Assembly (NCBI RefSeq): GCF_036417355.1
Contig: NZ_CP143889.1
Span: 2,852,001 to 2,916,000 of the forward strand
DNA: 64,000 nt
From: Akkermansia sp. RCC_12PD
Lineage (GTDB): Bacteria > Verrucomicrobiota > Verrucomicrobiia > Verrucomicrobiales > Akkermansiaceae
Direction of reading: 5' to 3'
Under the pieces are notes generated by a model. That model was not told where the DNA came from, made no database searches, and worked only from the letters and a program-made list of their open reading frames with translations. The position numbers and the translations under genes were made by a program. Below, piece after piece: positions 8,529 to 17,865 of this stretch. Numbering within the stretch: the stretch's first letter is position 1; each line of letters starts with the position of its first letter.

Positions 8529-8979
8529 AGAAATCCGCCAGAACCCTGGCGTACACCTCCTTCTTGAAATCCGGCAGCCATTTCAGCCTGAACTCCTCCG
8601 GGGCTATCCATCTGAAGGCGCAAAACTCCCGGTAATCCAGCGTGGGTTCCGGAGCGTCCGCGTGCAGGCGGCACAGGAAATACTCCTGTTCCTGCCCCAC
8701 GAAAGGCTGGTCCCTCTTCTTCCGGACGTAATCGAGCACCTCCGGCGGATAATCATAGCGATATCCGCCGCGGGACTCTTCAATGGAATACTGGGAAGGC
8801 AGAAAACCGACCTCCTCGCAAACCTCCCGGTGCACGGCCTCCAGGGCCGTCTCACCCGGATCAATTCCCCCCTGGGGAAACTGCCAGGCCCCGGGATCCC
8901 TGGAACGCTCACAAATCAACAGCTTTCCGTCCTCCCGGATCATCAACCCCGCCACATTGGGACGATACAATCTTTCCAT
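8503..8979 (-). CDS. Nudix hydrolase, RppH-like
   Basis: A 158-residue Nudix protein. The Nudix box spans residues 37-59 and is complete: G37, E43, then REVCEEVGF with the metal-binding Glu residues. The preceding WQFPQGG and the N-terminal YRPNVAGLMI match the RppH/diadenosine polyphosphatase group. RppH converts 5'-triphosphate mRNA ends to monophosphate; a dinucleoside polyphosphatase role is equally possible from sequence alone. The gene is monocistronic and leftward, and its 3' end overlaps meaB tail-to-tail by 26 bases. Confidence 0.85.
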   Translation of the reverse strand: MERLYRPNVAGLMIREDGKLLICERSRDPGAWQFPQGGIDPGETALEAVHREVCEEVGFLPSQYSIEESRGGYRYDYPPEVLDYVRKKRDQPFVGQEQEYFLCRLHADAPEPTLDYREFCAFRWIAPEEFRLKWLPDFKKEVYARVLADFFNVRAEDR

Positions 8980-9320
8980 GTCTTTCTAACTAGCACAAAT
9001 TTCCGGTCATTTCCAGTCATGTCTCTCACAAGCTTGTTGCAAACATATAAAAATAACTCGAATACAGACACTTTATCTTTCTTCCGAACGGCTCCGGATG
9101 TAAATCACAATGCATCAGGGAAATAAGAGGCATAAAAAACAACAACGCCTTTCTTGATAATGGAATTTCCTGCAAACCATCCAAAAAACTCTGGCAGTCA
9201 GATATTAACATACTGCCATCCTTCGAACACTGTTTTTTAACGGCAAGTCTATTTTTCTACAAGTAAAAATCGGCACACAGACTGTTTTTACACTTCACGT
9301 CTAATTAATAAAATCTGATC
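8980..9320. promoter_or_regulatory. AT-rich divergent promoter region with an inverted repeat
   Basis: This 341-base gap separates the leftward Nudix gene from the rightward alkylsulfatase. It is clearly AT-richer than its surroundings. The perfect inverted repeat TGGCAGT (9192-9198) / ACTGCCA (9212-9218), with centres 20 bases apart, could be an operator for the sulfatase gene. No gene was found in it. Confidence 0.35.
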
Positions 9321-11309
9321 ATGAAAACTAGAATAAGTTATTTTTCTGCCCTGCTGCTGGCAATATCCTCACTGGCAAGCATAGACGCCAGCGGTGCGGA
9401 GCAGTCCAAAAAGGCGACGAGCCACACTATTGAATACAACAAGAACTTTCTCGGCGCTCATGGGCTGGATGAAAATGATCGACAAGACTTTCAGGCCTCC
9501 GAAAAGGGATTTATAACAACACTTAAAAATCCAAACATTAAAAACAAGGAGGGACGCACGGTCTTTGACGTTTCTTCCTTTGATTTTACCAAGAACAAGC
9601 CGGCCCCCGATACTGTGAACCCGAGTTTATGGCGCGTCTCACAGCTTAATGCCAAAAGCGGTCTGTTCAAGGTTATGGACGGCATCTACCAGATTCGCGG
9701 CTTTGATCTTTCCAACATGACTATCATCGAAGGAAAGGAAGGCCTCATCATCATTGACCCCCTCATTTCAGCAGAAACGGCAAAAGCGGGCCTTGAGCTT
9801 TACTATCAGGAAGTGGAGCAACCGAAAACAGGGAAACGCCCGGTCAAGGCAGTGGTTTATACGCACTCCCATGTCGACCACTTTGGAGGAGTGAAAGGAG
9901 TAATATCCGAACAGGACGTCAAGTCCGGCAAAACGCAGGTACTGGCGCCGGAAGGATTCATGAAAGAAGCCGTCTCCGAAAATGTCTACGCAGGCAACGC
10001 CATGGGAAGGCGCTCCACGTACATGTATGCGGCGCCTTTTCACAAAGGTCCGGAGGGGACCGTAGGCTCCGGCCTGGGAACCGCCAGTTCCAGCGGAACC
10101 ATTACGGTTATTCCACCTACTGATACCATAACCAAAACAGGAGAAACGCGAACGATCGACGGAGTGGAGATGGAATTCATGATGGCTCCCGGAACGGAAG
10201 CTCCTTCCGAAATGCTGATGTATTTCCCTCAATTCAAGGCACTTTGCAGTGCGGAAGATGCGACGCATACCATGCACAACCTTTACACTCTGAGGGGAGC
10301 CAAGGTACGGGACGCAAGCAATTGGTGGAAGGCTCTTGATGAAGCCATTCAGCGCTATGGCAACAAAACGGACGTTCTGTTTGCGCAACACCACTGGCCC
10401 AGATGGGGAAAAGAAAGCATCAACCAATTACTGGCCAAGGAGCGCAACGGTTACAAGTACATGCATGACCGGACGTTAAACCTGATCAACAAGGGATATA
10501 CACCTGTAGAAATTGCGGAAATGATCAAGCTTCCTGCGGAAATAGACAAGCAATGGTACTTCAGGGGCTATTACGGCACGCTGAATCACAACGCCAAGGC
10601 CATTTATCAACGGTATATGGGCTGGTATGACGGTAATCCGGCCAACCTGTATCCCCTCCCTCCTGTGGAAGCGGCCAAGCGCTATGTTGAACTGGCAGGC
10701 GGACCCGACAAGATGATCGACAATGCCCAAAAGGCCTTTGACCAAGGAGATTACCGTTGGACAGCCGAGGTTTTAAAGCACGTGGTTTTTGCTGATCCGC
10801 AAAACACCAAGGCAAGAAATCTGGCGGCGGACGCTCTGGAACAGCTCGGCTACCAGGCGGAATCCGGCCCGTGGCGCAATGAATTTCTCGTGGGCGCCTA
10901 CGAACTGAGAAATGGACTGCTTAAAAACCCCCTGAACCTGGTATCCACGGACATTCTGTCCAACCTGACTCCGGAAATGTTGTTCGACTACATGGGAATC
11001 AGTTTGAACAGTGATAAATCCAAAGGAAAGAAGCTGTCCTTCAACTGGATAGATCAAAATGGAAAACCGCACGGCTTCTGGGTTGAGGACGAAGTGTTGA
11101 TGTATCGAGAAGGAAAACCGGTCCAGCATCCGGATGCAGTCATTACCGGAGACCAGCTCAATTTCGCCCTGGTTGCCATGCAGGCGATGCCCCTGAAGGA
11201 AGCTCTGGACAAAGGCACGATCAAGATCGAAGGCAATCCGGATAAATTCAAGGAACTGATCGGATACATGGACAAATTCAATGGGAACTTCCACATCATA
11301 GAACCCTGA
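9321..11309 (+). CDS. Secreted linear alkylsulfatase (SdsA1/BDS1-like)
   Basis: A 662-residue exported metallo-beta-lactamase-fold sulfatase. A signal peptide (MKTRISYFSALLLAISSLAS) precedes the MBL domain. The zinc motif THSHVDHFGG holds H182, H184, D186 and H187; CSAEDATHTMHN and AQHHWPRWG supply further metal and active-site residues. After a helical dimerisation region, the last ~130 residues (from DILSNLTPEMLFDYMGI) form an SCP2-like domain that in SdsA1 recruits the alkyl chain. Known relatives hydrolyse primary alkyl sulfates such as SDS into alcohol and sulfate. Length and domain order match the family. Codon use is a little AT-richer than the GH20 genes nearby. It is monocistronic with its own terminator. 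A natural gut substrate is not evident. Confidence 0.9.
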   Translation: MKTRISYFSALLLAISSLASIDASGAEQSKKATSHTIEYNKNFLGAHGLDENDRQDFQASEKGFITTLKNPNIKNKEGRTVFDVSSFDFTKNKPAPDTVNPSLWRVSQLNAKSGLFKVMDGIYQIRGFDLSNMTIIEGKEGLIIIDPLISAETAKAGLELYYQEVEQPKTGKRPVKAVVYTHSHVDHFGGVKGVISEQDVKSGKTQVLAPEGFMKEAVSENVYAGNAMGRRSTYMYAAPFHKGPEGTVGSGLGTASSSGTITVIPPTDTITKTGETRTIDGVEMEFMMAPGTEAPSEMLMYFPQFKALCSAEDATHTMHNLYTLRGAKVRDASNWWKALDEAIQRYGNKTDVLFAQHHWPRWGKESINQLLAKERNGYKYMHDRTLNLINKGYTPVEIAEMIKLPAEIDKQWYFRGYYGTLNHNAKAIYQRYMGWYDGNPANLYPLPPVEAAKRYVELAGGPDKMIDNAQKAFDQGDYRWTAEVLKHVVFADPQNTKARNLAADALEQLGYQAESGPWRNEFLVGAYELRNGLLKNPLNLVSTDILSNLTPEMLFDYMGISLNSDKSKGKKLSFNWIDQNGKPHGFWVEDEVLMYREGKPVQHPDAVITGDQLNFALVAMQAMPLKEALDKGTIKIEGNPDKFKELIGYMDKFNGNFHIIEP

Positions 11310-11330
11310 TCTTCCATGGTCTTTTTAATG

Positions 11331-11369
11331 AAACCGCTTTTCCCGGTATCTGGGAAAAGCGGTTTTTTG
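11331..11369 (+). terminator. Intrinsic terminator of the alkylsulfatase gene
   Basis: A perfect 14-base stem AAACCGCTTTTCCC (11331-11344) / GGGAAAAGCGGTTT (11352-11365) with a 7-base loop leads into a T run, 22 bases after the stop codon. Confidence 0.9.
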
Positions 11370-12105
11370 CGTATGTTCCAACACAGGGTAAAACAAGCTC
11401 TTCCGCGTCTTGGTATCAGCTTGTCATGATTACACAAATCCTCCCAGCCTTTCCATGTCCGCCGTCCTAGCACAGCCCCGGCATTTCCAGACATGTACCT
11501 GCAATAAATGTGCTGTTACAGGACATAAAACGTGAAAAGGATCTCCGGCTCTTCATAAATTCCTGCCTTCAAATGGGAAAAATCCAGCCCGTCAAAAATT
11601 GTTCCGGATACAAGAACTGACAGAAAAACGCCGTGGGAATTTGAAGCAAGAAAAAGAACGGTAGAAAAAGGATTGCCGATGATGCCTCATCTCTTGGAGA
11701 AAAAAATCGGCCTCAACAAACTTCCGCCTTGTAACACAGCAACGGAGGATTCTGACAAATTGAGAGAGTGCAGAAGTTGAACATGAACAGTGCATGCAAC
11801 CAATGGAACACGGGAAATGGACTGTGGAAGAAACAAGGAAGGGGAAAGACGGATGAAAGCAGCGGCAGAAAAAATCATGCCCACTTCTTGAATTGATCAT
11901 ATTTCAACCTTACATCCCGGGACAAAAATGAAACAACCGCCTTCTTCTCCCTTTTCCGCCAGTCGGTTCCTCAACAGGCGGCAGCATTCGCAACCAGGCA
12001 ATCGGAAATCGGCAGACCGTCCAAAGGACAATCGATGCCCCCTGCACCGCAGGAGATGAAACAATGTGCCAGATTCCTTTTCCGATGCTGATGAAGAAAG
12101 CCTCC
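11370..12105. other. Long intergenic region without a supported gene
   Basis: About 735 bases between the alkylsulfatase terminator and the leftward acyltransferase. Short open frames exist on the minus strand (for example 11592-11900), but their predicted products are rich in Cys, Ser and Phe and show no family features. No tRNA, array or mobile-element end was seen. It may be decayed sequence. Confidence 0.5.
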
Positions 12106-13254
12106 CTACCCCTTCACACTGTTCTTGGGCTTTAAAAATCGGCCGATCAGGTACTTCCGCACGGGTATATCATACCATCTCAAGCAGACATAAGCTAATA
12201 CAATGCTCCCGACGACCACACCCAGCGCACCGGGAAACGACTCCCAAAAGGTAAGCTCTTCATTCTTGACCCAGGCATAATACAGGTAAATGAACGGATA
12301 ATGTACCATGTACAGGGGATAGGAAATGTCTCCCAGGAAATTGCAGATCCGCGTCGTGTATTTATCGGTCGTCTTGCCGGAAGCCCCAAGATAGACGAGA
12401 AGCGGGAAAAACAGGGCAAAGCAGACCGTATCATACAAACCGTTCATCCATAAATTCTCTGCCCCTCCCAGGCGCGGCACGGCCAGAAGAACGACGATGG
12501 ACAGGCTGCATATCCAAAAAGCCCCCTTCACCCGGGCAGGTTTGAATATGCGGAAAAGAAGCAACCCTGCGGAAAAGGAAAACATCAGCCGCAGGAATCC
12601 AGCGGTAAACTCCGTCCCGGTCAGGGAAAATCCGGCACAAATATCACCGTACGGCCCCAGGATGGCAAATGCGGCCAGGCCGCAGCCGGCGGCAAAAACC
12701 AGCAAGGCAAGAGCCCTGGTGGAAAACTTGTGGATGAACAAGGCATAAAGAACGTTTCCGATATACTCGAAAAACAGGGACCAGCTGGGACCATTCAAGG
12801 GATACATCTCTCCGAGTCCCCGGACTTCCGTTCCCGGCGTGGCCGGAATCAACAATGCGTTGATAAACGTAGCAATAAACAGGGCCAGGACAGTCACGGT
12901 GGACACATCCCACACGGAGCAGCCCTGAAAATAAAACATGATTCCCCCGATGACGGCCCCCATCACCACCATCGGATGCAGGCGTATCACCCGGCGCTTG
13001 ATGAACTCCTTGATCCCCATCTTCCCCCAGCGGTCATCATAAGCATACCCGATCACGAACCCGGACAGGATAAAGAAAAAATCGACCGCCAGATAACCAT
13101 GGTTGATATTCTGATCCAAATGGCTGGTCGCGTAAGCCTCAAAAATGTGGAACCATACCACCATGATAGCCGCTACCCCACGCAGCCCGTCGAGAATATG
13201 ATAATGCGGTTTTGTATTGGGAAGGGTAGCTGTAGAGAGTTGTGTTTCTAGCAT
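12106..13254 (-). CDS. Membrane acyltransferase, acyltransferase-3 family
   Basis: A 382-residue integral membrane protein with about ten hydrophobic segments. The N-terminal motif ILDGLRGVAAIMVVWFHIFE carries the family R and H residues, and AVDFFFILSGFVIGYAY is the second signature. The C-terminus holds YPLYMVHYPFIY, typical of this family. Such enzymes O-acylate exported carbohydrate (lipopolysaccharide, capsule, peptidoglycan) or other hydroxyl acceptors using acyl donors from the cytoplasm. The acceptor cannot be told here, since no glycan synthesis genes are adjacent. It is monocistronic; the 273 bases upstream are AT-rich and shared with the divergent gene at 13528. Confidence 0.88.
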   Translation of the reverse strand: MLETQLSTATLPNTKPHYHILDGLRGVAAIMVVWFHIFEAYATSHLDQNINHGYLAVDFFFILSGFVIGYAYDDRWGKMGIKEFIKRRVIRLHPMVVMGAVIGGIMFYFQGCSVWDVSTVTVLALFIATFINALLIPATPGTEVRGLGEMYPLNGPSWSLFFEYIGNVLYALFIHKFSTRALALLVFAAGCGLAAFAILGPYGDICAGFSLTGTEFTAGFLRLMFSFSAGLLLFRIFKPARVKGAFWICSLSIVVLLAVPRLGGAENLWMNGLYDTVCFALFFPLLVYLGASGKTTDKYTTRICNFLGDISYPLYMVHYPFIYLYYAWVKNEELTFWESFPGALGVVVGSIVLAYVCLRWYDIPVRKYLIGRFLKPKNSVKG

Positions 13255-13527
13255 AAATAAGTTCCGGAACGATATTTTTCCTTCTTAAAGGGAGGCGTTT
13301 ATGAATGGTACCTGTGCAATGATGCGTAATATTTGGATAACGGTCACTCACTTAATTGACTTTTTTGAAAATATTTGTAAAAACATTAAAAACATGTCAT
13401 TTACTTTTTCATGTTACCATATGTACGCTGAACTTTTCAGATTCTTTCTCAGCTCATTGATAAATTCTTGCGGACAATTCTGAGAATTTTCCTTCCCTCG
13501 GCTACTTGGCTGATATTAAATAGCGGC

Positions 13528-14049
13528 ATGAAACGGTTTTTCTTTTCTGTGCTGGTGCTGTGCGTTTGTGCCGCAACTCCACTTTCAGCCCAGTCCAGAA
13601 CGGGGGCTCCTACTCAGTCCACGGACGATTACAACCAGAGCCAGTTCTGGATCGGCAATTTTCCGGAGGGGCAGTATGTGGTGCATCTCAGCCGTATTGT
13701 AGCCGTAGCCCAGCACAGGTATATCCTAGATAATGCCTGCATGGTGCATGAGGTGACCCTCATCACCATGGGGAATACGCCCACCAAGTTTTATTATCTG
13801 GAAACGCTGGGACAGGGGTCGGGAATCAACGCCATTAAAAATGTGACCGAACGGGCGAAGGAACTCGGTTCCGGCGCCGTCAACCGGGCGAGCGGAGGCG
13901 GCATCGACCCGGATACGACCGTCGTCAAGGCATACCCGAACACGAATACCGTCGAGTTCCGCGTGGCTACGCTGGAACAGCTCAACAAGATGTATGCCTC
14001 TCTCCTGAAAGCGTGGCAGGACGGAAAGGGAAGGACTTTCAAGCCGTAA
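13528..14049 (+). CDS. Exported protein of unknown function
   Basis: 173 residues with a clear signal peptide (MKRFFFSVLVLCVCAATPLS, cut near LSAQ). The mature part is about 150 residues and begins with a polar Ser/Thr/Gln-rich stretch. It contains QSQFWIGNFPEGQYVVHLSR and ends with EFRVATLEQLNKMYASLLKA. No family was recognised. The frame is open further upstream, but ATG 13528 places the signal peptide at the N-terminus. It stands alone between a divergent acyltransferase and the convergent ruvC. Confidence 0.7.
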   Translation: MKRFFFSVLVLCVCAATPLSAQSRTGAPTQSTDDYNQSQFWIGNFPEGQYVVHLSRIVAVAQHRYILDNACMVHEVTLITMGNTPTKFYYLETLGQGSGINAIKNVTERAKELGSGAVNRASGGGIDPDTTVVKAYPNTNTVEFRVATLEQLNKMYASLLKAWQDGKGRTFKP

Positions 14050-14066
14050 AGGCGAGAGGGAATACT

Positions 14067-14140
14067 AAAGATCAAAGACTAAAGTTGTTGATGTCCAGGG
14101 ACGGAATGTCCGGACATTTGTTTTTTGGTCTTTGATCTTT
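14067..14140. repeat. 13-bp inverted repeat around a 14-bp palindrome, between convergent genes
   Basis: AAAGATCAAAGAC (14067-14079) is exactly complementary to GTCTTTGATCTTT (14128-14140), with a 48-base spacer. Inside it lies the perfect palindrome AATGTCCGGACATT (14105-14118). T-rich sequence follows on the + strand. The position between convergent genes suggests a bidirectional terminator, although the spacer is long for one. Confidence 0.6.
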
Positions 14141-14166
14141 TGTCTTCCGTATTTGAGGCCTCGACC

Positions 14167-14671
14167 TCAAATATATTTCCGTTCTATCATGTGGGCCTTC
14201 AAAGGGTCCGCGGCAAAGAGGTGGGTGAGGCCGATGGCCAGGGCGTCAGCGGCGTCGGATTCCGGCGTTTCCCGTAGTTCCAGCAGGGCGCGCACCATGA
14301 AGGCTACTTGCGCCTTTTGCGCTCCCCCCCCGCCCCACGACGGAGAGTTTGACGCTTTTGGGGGAGTATTCCATGATGCGCAGTCCGGCTTCCGCCGCGG
14401 CAATGACCACGGCCGCCTTGGCCGCCCCCATCGTGATGGCGGTCTGGTGGGACTGGACGTAGATGATGCGTTCCACCGCCATTTCATCCGGCTCCCATTT
14501 GTCAATGAGGTTGCCCAGATGCTGCTTGATGGCGAGCAGGCAACCGGATTGGGACACGGTCCGGGGAATGGACAGCGTGCCGTAGTCCAGGGCATGCGCC
14601 CGGCGGTGGTCGCCTTCCACCACGGCGTACCCCGTATTGCGGATGGCTGGGTCTATGGCAAGAATACGCAT
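14167..14671 (-). pseudogene. ruvC: Holliday junction endonuclease RuvC, frameshifted at a G8 run
   Basis: The first frame starts at ATG 14671 with [20 protein letters not shown] (catalytic Asp) and continues through [18 protein letters not shown] (catalytic Glu) to SVVGRGG. It then leaves frame inside a run of eight Gs (C8 at 14324-14331 on the + strand). The other frame continues as [20 protein letters not shown] and [13 protein letters not shown], which holds the last two catalytic Asp residues. Removing one G restores a 167-residue protein of normal length. As read, the product is cut off from two active-site Asp and would be inactive. RuvC resolves Holliday junctions with RuvAB. The gene ends a leftward series with the DEAD-box helicase 36 bases upstream. 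The lesion could be real, phase-variable or a sequencing error. Confidence 0.88.
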
Positions 14672-14707
14672 GGGACACGGTTTCTTCCCCACCGTTCCTT
14701 GTGATTC

Positions 14708-15910
14708 CTAGCGCCTGCGGCGCTTGGGAGCCGCGTGCTTGGGCTTGCGGACGGAGCGCACAGGCTCGTCTTCCAGAAGGGCGGAGTAAGTGTAGTTGAA
14801 GCCTTCCAGCTTTTTGCGGGCAATGGGTTTGCCGATGAAGTTTTCCACGGCGGCGGCAAAGTCCACCTCATCCGCCGTCATGATCGTGAAAGCGTCTCCC
14901 GTGGCTTCGGCACGGCCCGTACGGCCGATGCGGTGCACGTAGTCTTCCGCGTTTTCCGGAACGCGGTAGTTGATGACGTGGGTGACGCCGCTGATGTCAA
15001 TGCCGCGCGCGGCCACGTCCGTAGCCACCAGAATATCGTATTTGCCAGCCTTGAATCCCTTGAGCGCCTCCATGCGTTCCTTCTGAGGAATGTCGGAGTG
15101 CATGACGGCCACTTCACCGCGGTAGCCGTGCTGCTTCAGCATGCCGCACACGGCGTCCGCCTCCTTGCGGGTGCGGGTGAAGATCATGACGGAGTGGAAG
15201 TCCGTTCCCTTGAGCAGGGCCAGCAGCAGTTCGTCGCGCTGGTCCAGAGCCACCGGATAGATGGCGTGGTTGATGGTGGCGGCCACTTCCCGGCGGGCGA
15301 TGGTGACTTCCGCGGGGTCTGTGAGGCACCATTTGGCAAATCCGGCGATAACCGGAGGCATCGTGGCGGAGAAGAAGAGGGTCTGCCTGCCCTCCCACGG
15401 GCACAGGTTGACGATTTTACGGACGATGGGCAGAAAGCCCATGTCCAGCATGCGGTCCACTTCATCCAGCACCAGAGCCTTGATTTCTCCGAAGCGCATC
15501 GTGCCGCGGTAGAAGTGGTCCACCAGGCGTCCAGGCGTGGCGACGACGATATCCGCGCCCTTTTTCAGCTCTTCCGTCTGCTTGCCGTAGCCCAGGCCGC
15601 CGTACAGCAGGGCCACTTTCAGCCCGGTGAATTCGCCGTATTCGGCAAAGGCTTCCGCCACCTGGTCCGCCAGTTCGCGGGTGGGTTCCAGCACCAGTAT
15701 CTGGGGCTTGCCCATCGGCTGTATCTTGGTCAGCAGCGGCAGGGCGAAGGCCGCGGTCTTGCCCGTTCCCGTCTGGGACGCTCCGATCAGGTCCCTGCCC
15801 TCCAGGATGATGGGGATGGCCTGCTCCTGAATGGGGGTGGGATGTTCATAACCGCATTTTTCCACCGCCTTCAAGACGGGTTCCGATAGGCCTAATTCTG
15901 AAAATAACAT
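14708..15910 (-). CDS. DEAD-box RNA helicase, RhlE-like (DEVD variant)
   Basis: A 400-residue superfamily 2 helicase with all core motifs: a Q motif near residues 23-30 (HPTPIQEQ), Walker A ASQTGTGKT (44-52), PTREL, TPGR, motif II at 149-152, SAT (181-183), ARGID and HRIGRTGRAE. Motif II reads DEVD instead of DEAD, a conservative change that keeps both metal-coordinating acids. The basic tail ends KPKHAAPKRRRR, a likely RNA-binding extension. The family remodels RNA during ribosome assembly or decay. It lies in a same-strand run after the MBL hydrolase (64 bases) and before ruvC (36 bases). Confidence 0.92.
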   Translation of the reverse strand: MLFSELGLSEPVLKAVEKCGYEHPTPIQEQAIPIILEGRDLIGASQTGTGKTAAFALPLLTKIQPMGKPQILVLEPTRELADQVAEAFAEYGEFTGLKVALLYGGLGYGKQTEELKKGADIVVATPGRLVDHFYRGTMRFGEIKALVLDEVDRMLDMGFLPIVRKIVNLCPWEGRQTLFFSATMPPVIAGFAKWCLTDPAEVTIARREVAATINHAIYPVALDQRDELLLALLKGTDFHSVMIFTRTRKEADAVCGMLKQHGYRGEVAVMHSDIPQKERMEALKGFKAGKYDILVATDVAARGIDISGVTHVINYRVPENAEDYVHRIGRTGRAEATGDAFTIMTADEVDFAAAVENFIGKPIARKKLEGFNYTYSALLEDEPVRSVRKPKHAAPKRRRR

Positions 15911-15974
15911 TGATTTTGTATGTTTGATAAACGCAAGACCCCCAACGCGGCGCCGGACGGCGAGGCAGGCGGGG

Positions 15975-16604
15975 TCAGGAAATAAACGGATTGGTCAGCA
16001 ATTCGTTTTTCACGGTGGTGTACGGTCCGTGGCCCGGGAAGATCATGGTGGTGGCCGGCTGGTTGAGCACTTTTGTTTCTATGCCCTTCTTCAGCAGGCG
16101 CAGATTGCCGCCGGGAAGGTCCGTCCTGCCGATGGAACCGACAAAGATGACATCCCCGGTGAACATAATCCCCTCGTCCGGAAGATCGTACACGATGCTG
16201 TCCGGAGAATGGCCGGGCACCTGGTGCAGGTGCCAGAGCAAACCGCCCCAGTTGGCCGTATGGATGTCGGACGTGAGCACCTCATCCACCACGAAGGGCT
16301 GGACGTTGAGGGGGAGCCCCCACGCGTCGCGGGCCATTTTTTCAAGTGTCAGGTTCTCATTGTACGGCTGGCCGGCATGAATGCGGCAGTCGAAAATCTG
16401 GCGCATCCGGCAGGCATCCTCCACATGGTCAAAGTGCTGATGGGTGATCAGCAGGTCCGTGATGATGATGTCGGGTTTTTTGGAGTAAATCCAGTCCGCG
16501 AATCCGGAGGGAGCGTCCACCGCCACATAAGTGTTATCCTTTGTCTTGAAAAGATAACCATTACAGGAAGCTACTCCGCCCGTATAAACACGAATCCGAT
16601 CCAT
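15975..16604 (-). CDS. MBL-fold metallo-hydrolase, glyoxalase II-like
   Basis: 209 residues from ATG 16604 (MDRIRVYTGGVASCNGYLF). A start 57 bases upstream is possible but adds an unconserved N-terminus. The binuclear metal motif THQHFDHVED is clear, followed by HQVPGHSPDS, IMFTGDVIF and the terminal FPGHGPYTTVKNE, the standard order of hydrolases of the glyoxalase II/persulfide dioxygenase-like group. Likely a cytoplasmic thioester or related hydrolase; the substrate is unknown. It sits between pyrC and the helicase on the same strand with ~63-base gaps. Confidence 0.85.
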   Translation of the reverse strand: MDRIRVYTGGVASCNGYLFKTKDNTYVAVDAPSGFADWIYSKKPDIIITDLLITHQHFDHVEDACRMRQIFDCRIHAGQPYNENLTLEKMARDAWGLPLNVQPFVVDEVLTSDIHTANWGGLLWHLHQVPGHSPDSIVYDLPDEGIMFTGDVIFVGSIGRTDLPGGNLRLLKKGIETKVLNQPATTMIFPGHGPYTTVKNELLTNPFIS

Positions 16605-16667
16605 GGGGAGGGATTGTAATGGAATCGGCGGGGATATCCAGTACAAAGACAGGGCATGCAACCCGCT

Positions 16668-17693
16668 TTATGTCATTTTTATAAAGCCGCCCTGCATCAG
16701 GCTCCACGGGATGACGTGCCCGGCTTCCATGGGTACTACTTTCTGCCCGTATCCTTCATAAGCGTCCGGCACCAGCATTTCCCGCCTTTCCAGGCGCACC
16801 GTTTTGGAGGGCGGCGTGAGTCCGTACAATGCGCACGCATGGCCGGAAACAAATCCCTGCAGGCGGTTCAGCGCATTGTGTTCTTCAAACAGGGCAGCCA
16901 GGCGCGGCAGGGCGATGGGAGCGGTAAACACGCCGGCGGCGCAGCCGCAGGCTTCCTTGGCATGGACGGGATGAGGCGCCGAGTCACTGCCGAACATGAG
17001 GCGGGGATGTCCGGACAGGGCGGCTTTCAGCAGCGCTTCCCGGTCTTCCGGCCTTTTCGCGATGGGTTTGCAAAACAGGTGGGGGCGCAGCATGCCGCCC
17101 GCCACGTCGTCCAGCGTGATGAGAAGATGCTGCAGGGTGACGGTGGCCGCCAGATTTTCAAATTCGTCCAGAAGCCGGACGGCGGCAGCCGTGGTGATAT
17201 GCTCCATGCAGATGGTCAGCCGGGGATATTGTTCCGCAAGCTTCCTGTAAATACCCAGGAATTCCGTTTCCCGGTCCATTACGAATCCATGGGTTTCACC
17301 GTGCACCAGCAGGGGTATACCCATTTCCTGCATCATGGACATGGTGGCTTCTGCGTCCTTCATGGCCTTCACACCGCCTTCGCTATTCGTGGTAGCCCCC
17401 GCCGGATAAAGCTTGATCCCGAAAACCAGGTCCTTGAGCCGCTCCAGCTCCCTTTCCGTGTAAGAGCGGAAAAACGCCGTCATATAGGGCTTGAATACAT
17501 CGCCGCCGCAGGCGTCCATAATGCGGCCGCGGTAGGCCTGCACCTCCTCCGCATCCGCTACGGGGGGAACCAGGTTGGGCATGACGACCGCCCCGGCGAA
17601 GGAGGCGGAACTCAGGGGGGCGACCAGTTTCAGCATGTCGCCGTCCCTCAAATGAAGATGCATGTCCAGCGGAGAGTGCAATTCCAGAATCAT
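16668..17693 (-). CDS. pyrC: Dihydroorotase
   Basis: 341 residues from ATG 17693 ([20 protein letters not shown]). The open frame continues 43 codons upstream, but that stretch lacks family character. The metal motif [10 protein letters not shown], the lysine in [17 protein letters not shown] (the carbamylated bridging Lys in this family), histidines in LVHGETHG and CMEHIT, and FGSDSAPHP give a complete active site of the type-II (PyrC) class. The reaction is reversible cyclisation of carbamoyl-aspartate to dihydroorotate in pyrimidine synthesis. It heads the leftward run with the MBL hydrolase, the helicase and ruvC; tRNA-Asp lies upstream, separated by a terminator. Confidence 0.93.
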   Translation of the reverse strand: MILELHSPLDMHLHLRDGDMLKLVAPLSSASFAGAVVMPNLVPPVADAEEVQAYRGRIMDACGGDVFKPYMTAFFRSYTERELERLKDLVFGIKLYPAGATTNSEGGVKAMKDAEATMSMMQEMGIPLLVHGETHGFVMDRETEFLGIYRKLAEQYPRLTICMEHITTAAAVRLLDEFENLAATVTLQHLLITLDDVAGGMLRPHLFCKPIAKRPEDREALLKAALSGHPRLMFGSDSAPHPVHAKEACGCAAGVFTAPIALPRLAALFEEHNALNRLQGFVSGHACALYGLTPPSKTVRLERREMLVPDAYEGYGQKVVPMEAGHVIPWSLMQGGFIKMT

Positions 17694-17865
17694 GCGGGCA
17701 TCATGCCGGAAGCAACTCCCGAAATCAAGCATGGTCCCCCGCCCTCGGAAAGGAAGCGGCATTGCCGAAGGAAAACGCGGGAACGGTCCGTTCCGTTCCT
17801 TTTCCTGAAAAGACAGGGACAACTACCGCAGAGATGACCCATGCCGCCTCCGGCAAATCGGGCAC

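Noticed and set aside
11592-11900. 102-codon open frame on the minus strand
   Set aside because: Cys/Ser/Phe-rich product without motif, no plausible ribosome-binding site, and an overlapping shorter frame in another phase.
13301-13483. 60-codon open frame before the exported protein gene
   Set aside because: AT-rich intergenic sequence; Phe/Asn/Ile-rich product without features.
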